Shown: positions 49,660 through 57,088 of the stretch, in pieces
How positions within the stretch are numbered: the stretch's first letter is position 1
How the letters are laid out: each line of letters opens with the position of its first letter
NCBI GenBank assembly: GCA_021083345.1
Contig: JAJGRE010000002.1
Span: 248,001-312,000 of the forward strand
Direction of reading: 5' to 3'
Length of the DNA: 64,000 nucleotides
Source: Calditrichales bacterium MX18-03
GTDB taxonomy: Bacteria > Bacillota > Clostridia > Lutisporales > Lutisporaceae
Program-made: the position numbers and the translations under genes
The notes under the pieces: generated by a model
Seen by the model: the letters and a program-made list of their open reading frames with translations, nothing else
The model's database searches: none
What the model was told of the DNA's origin: nothing

Positions 49660-49740
49660 CAACACACTCCACGCAGATGGTGTGTTCTTGTTAGCATATT
49701 CTGAATATGTGAGAAAATTCGATGCTTGGCACCTGTTCTC
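49660..49740 (-). repeat. rlmD-3'-end-like scar, type I (HVECVVL variant)
   Basis: Immediately after the 122-residue gene stop, the minus strand reads AGGTGCCAAGCATCG, about 20 bp, ATATGCTAACAAGAA, then CACACCATCTGCGTGGAGTG, encoding H-T-I-C-V-E-C-V-V-L. The rlmD part is of the RumA HVECVVL kind rather than HCEAVAL. Confidence 0.7.
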
Positions 49741-50109
49741 CTATGTATATCGTTTACTAATTTCATCTGCAATTAACGATTTAGCAATATTCATTGCATC
49801 AATTATCTTCCGAAAGCTCTTGTAGTGAAATGATTCCAAATCGTGTTTTCTTTGAGCCGTTTCACACTTACTTATGACAGATGCTACCGGTTTAAGAGCA
49901 TTAATTAATTCTTCTTTCGAATATCTCTCAATCTCACTGTCCTCTGTAATTAGTGCCTTCGAAATATACATAGCCTTTATTCTGTTCTTAAGAAGAGTAT
50001 ATTGAGAAGTCCCCTCCGCAAATTTAGGTTGTATCTTTTCACATTTACTAATAGTAGATGATACAACTTCTAGTGCATCTGAAAATTCATCTCTTGTATA
50101 TTTGCCCAT
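49741..50109 (-). CDS. Protein of unknown function with internal duplication
   Basis: The 122-residue protein consists of two similar about 57-residue halves: YTRDEFSDALEVVSSTISKC ... MYISKALITED and YSKEELINALKPVASVISKC ... MNIAKSLIADE. Each half is a helical pair with a conserved SxxISKCE centre. No known family is recognised. GAGGTAAAATGAC precedes the ATG. The stop codon touches an rlmD-like scar. Confidence 0.6.
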   Translation of the reverse strand: MGKYTRDEFSDALEVVSSTISKCEKIQPKFAEGTSQYTLLKNRIKAMYISKALITEDSEIERYSKEELINALKPVASVISKCETAQRKHDLESFHYKSFRKIIDAMNIAKSLIADEISKRYT

Positions 50110-50220
50110 GTCATTTTACCTCATTACTTTCTCATTTGCTGAATTTCAATTCAATTACATATGAAGTCATTTTGCTTTTTACTTAGCAGACTTCATATTT
50201 TTGAACTGTATGAAACATAT

Positions 50221-50358
50221 TTATTTAAAGGGCAATTTGATCCCACGCCAACCGCTTACATCACATTGGCCATACTTATTATCACCAACAGCTATCACCG
50301 TTCCATCCAACTTAAGTCCAACTGAATGGCGAGGACCTGCAGCTATGGCATTCTTAGT
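50221..50358 (-). pseudogene. RCC1-repeat fragment
   Basis: A frame reads AIAAGPRHSVGLKLDGTVIA then VGDNKYGQCDVSGWRGIKLP-F-K-stop. This is the RCC1 repeat pattern (IAAGxxHxVGLKxDGTVxAxGxNxYGQCxV). Upstream it runs into a shift. It is a C-terminal relic of a secreted RCC1-like protein. Nothing else is seen in 50359-50537. Confidence 0.6.
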
Positions 50359-50537
50359 TTAATTTTTTTTATATCTCCCATGAAATGGTCTCTATTATTA
50401 TCCATAGTTATACCTCATCAAATTTCAATTTAATACGATTAACTCATATATCACCAATTTACATTTCTCATTATAGCAGACTGACAAGACCCTGGTGCGA
50501 TAGTGGAGGTTTTAAAATGTGTTTCATACTAAAGCAA

Positions 50538-50700
50538 AATTCCCTCGAACCATCAGGCTGAGGGAAAATAAAGCATACATCTAAAAACCTTTAAACCGTC
50601 TATTTCCTTTCTTTCAGCGCTAAGGCCTCACAATGGATGGTGTGTTCTAGTTAGCTTAGAGCAAGTAATAAAAAATCGTGATGCCTAATGCCCTATTTTA
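50538..50700 (-). repeat. rlmD-3'-end-like scar with terminator, type I
   Basis: On the minus strand the copy begins AGGGCATTAGGCATCACG six bases after the MBL stop, then CTAAGCTAACTAGAA, then CACACCATCCATTGTGAGGC, read H-T-I-H-C-E-A-L-A-L-K-E-R-K-stop. About 40 bp later comes a terminator, TTCCCTC/GAGGGAA. This copies both the gene end and the terminator style of rlmD. Confidence 0.75.
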
Positions 50701-50705
50701 CAGTT

Positions 50706-51656
50706 TTACTTGGATAGATAGTCCCTATAATTTTCAACTAGGAAATTGATATTGGGAATCAATTTACCCCCTTTCCATGATTTATAGGGTTCATTTAGGC
50801 AATCTTCATTGACTTCTTCAATATCTTTATTGCCCCTTACTACTTCTCTAGCTAATTCCTCCACCTTTTTTATATATAGCAAATTAAGATCAATATCCTT
50901 CTTACATCCTATATTTCCATGACCTGTTATCAATATTTCAAAATCAATAGCTTTGAGATTCTCAAGTATCTGTATCAAATTGAACGGGTTACCGCTACCC
51001 AGCCATGGATGGCGGTCCACAAACACCAGATCTCCGCCAAACAGTATTCTTTTATCGGGAATATACAGTACTGTATCACATTCCGTGTGCCCGTTATAAT
51101 AGTTGGAGAGTTCTATCTGATTCTTTGAGCCTGTAATGTTAAGCTTATCTGAAAAACTTATATTAGGACGCACTAATTGAAATTCATCGTGCGTGAGTAT
51201 ATCAATATACAGAAGTTGCTCCTTTATCTGCTCAGAAGCCTTGCTTTTTTCCTCCTTTGCCAACAGTTTCTGGAAGTGAACACGCATATTAGCACCATTT
51301 TCATGATAGTATTTGACCATATCCAGATTTCTACCTAGTATTAAATCTCTGGTAATAACACTGGAAATTAGACCGGCTTCCTCTGTAAAAGCTAGGTTTC
51401 CGCCAGTATGGTCAATATGGTAGTGACTATTCACGACATACCTTATAGGTTTACCTATATGATTCTTTACTGATTCCTTCAATTCTATAGCAGCATGAGG
51501 GGACAAGAAGCTATCAAACAACAAGATCCAGTCGCCTAAATCCACGATACCCGCATTGCTGAATGCTTCACTCCCTGCTGTTGAAATTGCTGAATACACG
51601 CCATCAGTTAATTCGGCCAAGTCAAAGTTCTCATATTTCCTAACTATATTTTTCAT
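50706..51656 (-). CDS. Metallo-beta-lactamase fold hydrolase
   Basis: The 316-residue protein has the MBL zinc motif HYHIDHTGG (near 76), a later histidine in GHTECDTVLY (near 191), the aspartate in FGGDLVF and the final histidine in TGHGNIG (near 248). These residues support a di-metal hydrolase of the glyoxalase II/alkyl-sulfatase-like group. The substrate is unknown. AAGGAG precedes the ATG. The 101-residue gene ends 11 bp upstream, so both are probably one cassette transcript. Confidence 0.85.
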   Translation of the reverse strand: MKNIVRKYENFDLAELTDGVYSAISTAGSEAFSNAGIVDLGDWILLFDSFLSPHAAIELKESVKNHIGKPIRYVVNSHYHIDHTGGNLAFTEEAGLISSVITRDLILGRNLDMVKYYHENGANMRVHFQKLLAKEEKSKASEQIKEQLLYIDILTHDEFQLVRPNISFSDKLNITGSKNQIELSNYYNGHTECDTVLYIPDKRILFGGDLVFVDRHPWLGSGNPFNLIQILENLKAIDFEILITGHGNIGCKKDIDLNLLYIKKVEELAREVVRGNKDIEEVNEDCLNEPYKSWKGGKLIPNINFLVENYRDYLSK

Positions 51657-51667
51657 AATAACACTCC

Positions 51668-51973
51668 TTAATAATTACTTTCTAGATATGTCAACAATTC
51701 ATTATAAATGCACTCTGCATCCTTTAAATATTCTTCAAAGTACTCAAGCTTCTTGGCGATTAAATTCAGTGTCAAGCTAGTTTCATTCCTAATGTCAATC
51801 ATACTAGTATCCAATTGTGCCATAACTACATAATAATCAAGCTTCTTTTCATAGTTCGCCATAGCCTCCAATAAATGTTCCATTCTAGATTCACTGGTTT
51901 TCATATAATAAGCCAATGCATCTAGTATTACACTCAGTTTATTACTAGGCAAACCCTTAAATTCTTTCTCCAT
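51668..51973 (-). CDS. Small helical protein of unknown function
   Basis: The 101-residue all-helical protein has heptad-like segments (SRMEHLLEAMANYEKKLDYY, LIAKKLEYFEEYLKDAECIY), suggesting a coiled coil. AAAGGAGGTGA precedes the ATG at 51973; a GTG three codons earlier overlaps the site. It is just upstream of the MBL gene and likely shares its transcript. Confidence 0.6.
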   Translation of the reverse strand: MEKEFKGLPSNKLSVILDALAYYMKTSESRMEHLLEAMANYEKKLDYYVVMAQLDTSMIDIRNETSLTLNLIAKKLEYFEEYLKDAECIYNELLTYLESNY

Positions 51974-52018
51974 ATATGTCACCTCCTTTCAAATGCTTGC
52001 TTTTAAATAAAAACAAAA

Positions 52019-52058
52019 GCAAAGACCCATCTAACTCATGTATTAGATAGGTCTTTGC
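52019..52058 (-). terminator. Rho-independent terminator
   Basis: GCAAAGACCcATCTAA and TTAGATaGGTCTTTGC form a long stem, followed on the minus strand by TTTTGTTTTTATTT. Confidence 0.7.
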
Positions 52059-52067
52059 CGCAAAATA

Positions 52068-52095
52068 TAACCCCCTTGAATAATTCAAGGGGGTT
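52068..52095. repeat. Short perfect hairpin
   Basis: TAACCCCCTTGAA and TTCAAGGGGGTTA are perfect inverted repeats next to the terminator at 52019-52058. It may be an additional terminator or a REP-like sequence. Confidence 0.45.
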
Positions 52096-52196
52096 ACTTC
52101 CACTATTTGTTGTTTATATAATAAAACTCCTCATACAAATTGTCAAGTACATTGTAAAATTTTCTCAGCTATTTTAATCTAATGCCTAGTAAGCAT

Positions 52197-52303
52197 CCTA
52201 CTCTTTAACCACCAATGCTACGGCCTGACAATAGATGGTGTGTTCTAGTTAGCATACACTTATACTAACTCAATAACTGGATAACTTTGGTGCCTGGCAC
52301 TTA
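52197..52303 (-). repeat. rlmD-3'-end-like scar, type I
   Basis: Right after the DUF6144-like stop the minus strand reads AAGTGCCAGGCACC, then after about 40 bp GTATGCTAACTAGAA and CACACCATCTATTGTCAGGC, encoding H-T-I-Y-C-Q-A-V-A-L-V-V-K-E-stop. Confidence 0.75.
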
Positions 52304-52305
52304 AT

Positions 52306-52854
52306 CTATTTCCAAATAGTCCCTTGCGGAATGATTTTCATAAGGCATATTTCATCACCCATTTTTATGCTTTTTAATAGTTCCACATCTACTTTACACT
52401 CAAAAGCTCTTTCAAAAAGGACTTTACTATACCCAGTTGTACATTGACACCAAGTATCAGTAACTAATCTATCCACATCTGCAAGCATTGGACATGGGCA
52501 GAAAGGAAATTGAAGAAATAGTTCTCCATTTACACTGTACATTCCTGCTGCTTTTGCTTTGTCTAAGTTTCCAAACTCCTCCATACTGGATGATAGTGCT
52601 ACTAGTTCTTTCACCAGAGCTAATTTTTCATCCATTCCATATCCGCACTGACAATTCATTCTAATCTGATTAACTTCCAACTTATCAAAGTGGTTTTCTA
52701 ACCTCATCATTGTAGACTTTACCCATGTCGGATTACTCTCTGTCCTAGCCGACTCGTCTTTTCCGAATACTATTTCTCTTGCTGTTTCATCACTGCTCGC
52801 ACTTTTGACAGCTCCATATATTACCTGTTCCTGAATTTTTCTTATATCAAACAT
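52306..52854 (-). CDS. Cysteine-rich protein of unknown function (DUF6144-like)
   Basis: The 182-residue protein has three conserved cysteine groups: MNCQCGYGMD (near 70), FPFCPCPML (near 120) and TWCQCTTGYS (near 137), a pattern I associate with DUF6144-type proteins, from memory. They might bind metal or form redox pairs. GGAGGG precedes the ATG at 52854; an upstream in-frame start at 52881 is less likely. An AraC-GyrI regulator is upstream on the same strand. Confidence 0.6.
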   Translation of the reverse strand: MFDIRKIQEQVIYGAVKSASSDETAREIVFGKDESARTESNPTWVKSTMMRLENHFDKLEVNQIRMNCQCGYGMDEKLALVKELVALSSSMEEFGNLDKAKAAGMYSVNGELFLQFPFCPCPMLADVDRLVTDTWCQCTTGYSKVLFERAFECKVDVELLKSIKMGDEICLMKIIPQGTIWK

Positions 52855-52903
52855 TTTAATACCCTCCATTTTTTGTTTCATTTTGCTGTAGATTATAAGT
52901 TTA

Positions 52904-52972
52904 TTAAATCATAGCTAATACAATCCCACTGCCATGATCTACCTCTTTTGTTTCTATTACTTCTAAAAACAT
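52904..52972 (-). CDS. Possible 22-aa peptide or truncated gene
   Basis: A short frame MFLEVIETKEVDHGSGIVLA-M-I follows a strong AAAGGAG nine bases before its ATG and ends 50 bp before the DUF6144-like start. It could be a leader peptide or the broken start of another gene. The good ribosome binding site is the main support. Confidence 0.3.
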   Translation of the reverse strand: MFLEVIETKEVDHGSGIVLAMI

Positions 52973-53060
52973 AAAACAGACTCCTTTCAAATAGAACTAT
53001 ATATCTGTTACAGTTCTAATTATAGTAAGAAGTCTGCTTATTTACTTCTGAATTCTTGCT

Positions 53061-53894
53061 CTATTTTATAGGTATGCATAAATCCATTACAACATGCATG
53101 TTCTCTCTATCAACCATCCGATAAATGCCTAATCCATATCTTTCATCCATTTCATAACCGCTATATGCCAACCAAATATTGAATATGCCCTGAAAAGCAA
53201 CAAAAATATCTTGTATCAATCCATTAAAACGGTAAACTGCGAATTTTCCCCCTTGAATAGTTGTAACATTCTCAAGAGAACAACTTTTATCAACAGTCAT
53301 GCATATATCATATAAACATTGATCTACATTTGTAATAGAGGGGTCATGATAGGACTTTTCAATCAATAGTGTATCTTCCTTTAAATATTCTTTATATTTT
53401 TCCGTGAAGTCATACCAATTCTTTCCTAGCTCTATATAGTTTCCGATATGTCTTTCATAAACAACCAAGAAGTCATCTAATTCCTTTATTAGGATACGCT
53501 TATTATATTCTTCGAATGATTGAAATCTGGCAAGCTTGTCCGGGTAAAAGGGATGGGGTAAACATGTTATATTCATACTCTTTCGGTATTCAGCCGGAGA
53601 AATATTATGGTGCTTCCTAAATGCCGAACTGTAATTTGATGGACTATATCCATAATCAAATCCAATTTCGGTAATAGACTTGTCGTTTTCCGTTTTGAGT
53701 CTTACTGCACTATGTTCCATTTTTAAGCGTTTGATAAAGGCGTAGATACTTTCTCCTGTTTCAGCCTTGAAGATTCTACAAAAGTAATATTTTGAAATAT
53801 GACAGTGTGCTGCAACGTCTTCGAGGGAAATCTCCTCATCTAAATGTCGCAAGATATACTCAATACTTTTATTTACCAACTCGTTTGTAATCAT
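53061..53894 (-). CDS. AraC-family regulator with GyrI-like effector domain
   Basis: The protein (277 residues) has an N-terminal AraC helix-turn-helix pair (ISLEDVAAHCHISKYYFCRI, TEIGFDYGYSPSNYSSAFRK) and a C-terminal GyrI/Rob-like domain ending in DERYGLGIYRMVDRENMHVV. Such proteins sense toxic small molecules and switch on resistance genes. AGGAG precedes the ATG at 53894. The downstream 22-codon frame and DUF6144-like gene may be its targets. Confidence 0.87.
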   Translation of the reverse strand: MITNELVNKSIEYILRHLDEEISLEDVAAHCHISKYYFCRIFKAETGESIYAFIKRLKMEHSAVRLKTENDKSITEIGFDYGYSPSNYSSAFRKHHNISPAEYRKSMNITCLPHPFYPDKLARFQSFEEYNKRILIKELDDFLVVYERHIGNYIELGKNWYDFTEKYKEYLKEDTLLIEKSYHDPSITNVDQCLYDICMTVDKSCSLENVTTIQGGKFAVYRFNGLIQDIFVAFQGIFNIWLAYSGYEMDERYGLGIYRMVDRENMHVVMDLCIPIK

Positions 53895-53995
53895 AAGCAC
53901 AACTCCTATTGCTTTCTATTTCTATTTTAAAACAAAACCAATGTAGTCAAGATGCTATCACACATACATAATATATCATTACTTACCAACTTATT

Positions 53996-54041
53996 GAATA
54001 AAAATCCTCTGATGAAAATTCGCCATCAGAGGATTTTTATT
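53996..54041. terminator. Bidirectional terminator
   Basis: AATAAAAATCCTCTGATG and CATCAGAGGATTTTTATT form a long stem. On the minus strand it ends the rlmD-like scar; on the plus side it is T-rich too. A closely similar hairpin follows the scar at 61658. Confidence 0.85.
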
Positions 54042-54044
54042 CTT

Positions 54045-54130
54045 ATTCTACTCCCTAACAACCAACGCTACAGCCTCACAATGCCTTGAGTAGACAAAAA
54101 TGATGTCGTGAAGACACATTAGTTCCTAGG
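54045..54130 (-). repeat. rlmD-3'-end-like scar, type II
   Basis: On the minus strand ATTTTTGTCTACTCAAGG joins CATTGTGAGGCTGTAGCG, reading R-H-C-E-A-V-A-L-V-V-R-E-stop, followed by the terminator at 53996-54041. The 110 bp between it and the HD-GYP stop contain GGCGCCTGTCGCC-like repeats. This copy shows the type II arm with an intact rlmD end. Confidence 0.65.
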
Positions 54131-54246
54131 CGACAGGCGCCACTTAGAATACGAAGCGCCTCCATCTTATGTCTCATTTGGCTTTTAATTTTGCTCACAA
54201 TTTCACTACCCACATACTTTGAATGAAACAGACATAAACTGCTCAA

Positions 54247-55908
54247 TCAAAGATTTTTATCGGTTAACATCTTAATAAAAAGAGGAACTATATCGGGGTC
54301 AAACTGGACTCCGGCTTTACGGTAAAGCTCATCCATGGCTTCGTTTATACTCACGGCAGGTTTATATGGCTGGTTGTGGGTCATAACATCAAAAGCATCC
54401 AAAATGGATATAATACGCGAATTAAGAGGAATCTCTTCTTCTTCAAGTCCTTGAGGATAGCCTTGGCCATTCCACCACTCTTGATGATATAAAATGATAT
54501 CACCGAGATGTGCAAATTCTCCGGAAGCACGGGCAATTCGGTAACCAATTTCCACATGCTTTTTAACAATATGCCATTCTGATTCGTCAAGCTGAGTCTT
54601 CTTCAGAATAATGCTTTCCGGTATGCCGATCTTTCCAATATCATGCAGATGTATAGCTTGTACAAGGTATGTAAGGTTTTCTTTGTGAAAATTGAGAATC
54701 CGAGCCAGCTCTTTAGCCATAGTTTCCATTCTTTCGAGATGTTCTTTGGACTCATAGTTTTTTTTCTGTAATAGGCTGTCGAGGGTCTCAACTATAGCAC
54801 CCCTGGCTTTCTTACCTTCAACAAGCTTAGTTCCATACATTATATCTTCAGCTTCTTTTAAAACGCTTGTTATATCCGTTTCAATATCGATTTTGGTTGA
54901 TACGCCCAGGGATATGCTTAGCATCATATCTGTTTCCTGGCTGCTTTTACATGCTTCGTTAATCTCATTTCCAATCCTGGAGGCTGTTTCTTTGTCGGTG
55001 TTTGGAAGAATAATCGCATACTCATCCCCACCCCATCTTGCTATAATGTCATTCTGCCGACATGCTTGCTGAATGATGTGTGCCACCGCTTTTAGCCAAT
55101 TATCCCCCTCCTGGTGACCAAAAACATCATTAACAAATTTCAGGCCGTTCATATCGCCAACAATCAGGGAGACAGGCAGACAGTCAATATTATTTCCCAG
55201 TTCCTGTATTTTTTCATCAAAATAATTCTTGTTATATAATCCCGTCAATTCATCATGAAAAGTAAGATAGGATATCCGTGCCATACCCTGCTCAATTTCT
55301 TTTTTCTGCTCTTTTAGAAAAAGTTGAATGAGCCCGATGGCGTTAAAGAGCAGTATTATTTGTGAAACAATATAAGGAGCCATCCGTGGCATTTCCAAAA
55401 TATAAGAAAAAATAATTGCATTCCCGACCCAGACTATATTTAACAAGCCTATAAACAATGCAAGCTTTCCAAACTTTTTTTCTAATCTGATCATGACCCA
55501 GCCTACACAGAAGGAAAGGGCAAATACCGATAAAGAGGTATATTTAATCAGCTGCAGATCGGTGCAATTCTGGTTCACGAAGATAATAAAGGGAAAGAAC
55601 CAGACTATTCCGGCACTAATAAGCAGTGGTATTCCTTTTTTTAAACGCAGGAATATCAGGGTACCCCAGAATATCAAAAGGTTTGCATAAAAATATGAGC
55701 TTAAGCTAAGCAGTAAAACCAGGTGGTTTTGTCTCAGCAGGGCAGGGAAAAATGCATCAAGGCTATAATTGACAGCAATGGTGATCCAGCCAAAAAACCA
55801 CAGTCCAAGAAAATGCCTGTGGTCAAACATGAAAATATAGATATATAGCATTAGTAATACAGAAATAGCACCCAGTGAGGCAATTAATAGCAATGTTGAA
55901 GTATTCAT
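54247..55908 (-). CDS. Membrane GGDEF and HD-GYP c-di-GMP protein
   Basis: The 553-residue protein has about seven N-terminal transmembrane helices (5-200), a GGDEF domain (about 220-365; RxxD inhibitory site RQND, active site RWGGDEYAII) and an HD-GYP phosphodiesterase domain (about 375-550; LHDIGKIGIPE, YHQEWWNGQGYP). Both catalytic modules keep key residues, though the site is GGDEY and HHE reads YHQE. It may both make and break cyclic di-GMP in response to a membrane signal. It is in the cassette region. Confidence 0.9.
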   Translation of the reverse strand: MNTSTLLLIASLGAISVLLMLYIYIFMFDHRHFLGLWFFGWITIAVNYSLDAFFPALLRQNHLVLLLSLSSYFYANLLIFWGTLIFLRLKKGIPLLISAGIVWFFPFIIFVNQNCTDLQLIKYTSLSVFALSFCVGWVMIRLEKKFGKLALFIGLLNIVWVGNAIIFSYILEMPRMAPYIVSQIILLFNAIGLIQLFLKEQKKEIEQGMARISYLTFHDELTGLYNKNYFDEKIQELGNNIDCLPVSLIVGDMNGLKFVNDVFGHQEGDNWLKAVAHIIQQACRQNDIIARWGGDEYAIILPNTDKETASRIGNEINEACKSSQETDMMLSISLGVSTKIDIETDITSVLKEAEDIMYGTKLVEGKKARGAIVETLDSLLQKKNYESKEHLERMETMAKELARILNFHKENLTYLVQAIHLHDIGKIGIPESIILKKTQLDESEWHIVKKHVEIGYRIARASGEFAHLGDIILYHQEWWNGQGYPQGLEEEEIPLNSRIISILDAFDVMTHNQPYKPAVSINEAMDELYRKAGVQFDPDIVPLFIKMLTDKNL

Positions 55909-55997
55909 ATTTGCTCCAATCGTAAGCTACTTTCTTTATTTCAATTTTACCAAATATTCATACAAATAGCTAGATACCCCTTGCTGTTATAATTCCA

Positions 55998-56460
55998 TAT
56001 GGGGTCAGGCTTGAATTATTCACTTATCTTCAAATTTACGTATTAATTCATCAACCTATTGAGTGCCTCCACTTTTCCCACTTATAATTTTCGAAATCAT
56101 TGATGGTGGCAGGTTTAGCTCATTTGCCAGTTCTTTTTTTGATACATCCGTGTACTTCTCACTTAATCTGACTATCGCTTTCCTGACATCAGAGTATTTC
56201 TGAATCTTGGTCTTTCTTATTATTTCCTCAATAGAAACTTCTGCTTCTTTACACACTTTATTTATAATAGCTTCAAGTCTGATTTTCCTACTTACTACCA
56301 TGGGTTGCTTTGAGTTGTATTTCACCATTATTACCTCGACACATTACATGATAAAATGCTCCCGGATATTCAATTCTAGGTGTTCTTGGCATAAACTAGC
56401 ACCCCCCCATCATTTTATATTATAGTATTAATAAGGGTATAATCCAAGCCTGACCCCATT
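55998..56460 (-). mobile_element. Internally deleted REP-associated transposase element
   Basis: The ends are 13-bp inverted repeats GGGGTCAGGCTTG (56001-56013) and CAAGCCTGACCCC (56445-56457), with similar flanks. Between them lie the start of a Y1/REP-associated tyrosine transposase and its C-terminal helix-turn-helix, without the catalytic middle. It appears inserted at the 3' end of an AbiEii-like remnant. Confidence 0.7.
56056..56392 (-). pseudogene. REP-associated tyrosine transposase, catalytic core deleted
   Basis: The N-terminal frame (from ATG at 56392) reads MPRTPRIEYPGAFYHVMCRG, the classic RAYT start. A different frame (56328-56056, 90 residues) carries the DnaA-like C-terminal helix-turn-helix (VCKEAEVSIEEIIRKT, ELANELNLPPSMISKIISGK). 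About 100-150 residues with the HUH and tyrosine motifs are missing, so it cannot transpose itself. The C-terminal piece might still be expressed as a DNA-binding protein, but that is speculative. Confidence 0.65.
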
Positions 56461-56906
56461 TTTCCTCATTCGGTCTTGTATCTCTTTATCTTCAAATAGC
56501 AATTCTGGAATGTATTCACCATTGTCAAACATATCCATGAATACTTTCTCGTCTTTTGTAAGAAGCATTAAACCAGCGATGTAATCCTTAACGATTTTCT
56601 TTGCCTACTCTAATTCAAATTGTCTTTTCTCTTTATCACAGGTAAAAGTTCTGTTTTTATTCTTTGTATAACCTTGAGATAGCATATAGCGATCAAAGTG
56701 CTATTTATTAACTCACGATGTTTCAGCATTTCTTCTCCACTATTATTGATTAAAAAGTCCATATCGATATCTATAGAAAGTTGAGGTAAATTAAAAATCA
56801 TTAGATTAATCGCTGTGTCGTCTTTTTGAGCAAGGCTTTCTTAAAAAATCGGATTTGTATTCAGATACTCCAGTATATCTGTCAGCCTTGATATTCTTCT
56901 CTCCAT
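56460..56906 (-). pseudogene. AbiEii/AbiGii toxin-like nucleotidyltransferase remnant
   Basis: The parts match AbiEii family proteins: ISRLTDILEYLNTNPIF, stop, then DTAINLMIFNLPQLSIDID (relatives have GGTAINL), and the C-terminus FMDMFDNGEYIPELLFEDKE. The nucleotide-binding GG is DD here and a stop interrupts it, so it is dead. The C-terminal end runs into the REP-type element. No AbiEi antitoxin is seen nearby. Confidence 0.55.
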
Positions 56907-56965
56907 GGTTTTCCCATAAAAAATCCCTTCTGAACATATTTATAATTATACTATCAGTAAGACTA

Positions 56966-57003
56966 TCGCTACGACAATAACTGTCTAACTGTCGTGCCTG
57001 CAA
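56966..57003 (-). repeat. Partial scar, type I proximal arm only
   Basis: GCAGGCACGACAGTTAGACA and the following GTTATTGTCG match the proximal arm of the copy after rph (GCACGACGTTTAGACGGTTATTG), without the rlmD part. It lies after the terminator of the dCache-GGDEF gene. Confidence 0.5.
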
Positions 57004-57020
57004 TCTATTATATGAAGAAA

Positions 57021-57055
57021 AAAAGCAGCTATCAGTGGTAATTGACAGCTGCTTT
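57021..57055 (-). terminator. Rho-independent terminator
   Basis: AAAGCAGCTATCA and TGACAGCTGCTTT (one mismatch) with a T tract on the minus strand, just past the dCache-GGDEF stop. Confidence 0.8.
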
Positions 57056-57088
57056 CGACATGCTAATTGTAAATTATTTCAATTTCTA

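Noticed and set aside
49497-49772. 91-residue minus-strand reading frame
   Set aside because: It overlaps the end of the 122-residue gene and the type I scar; no ribosome binding site or family match.
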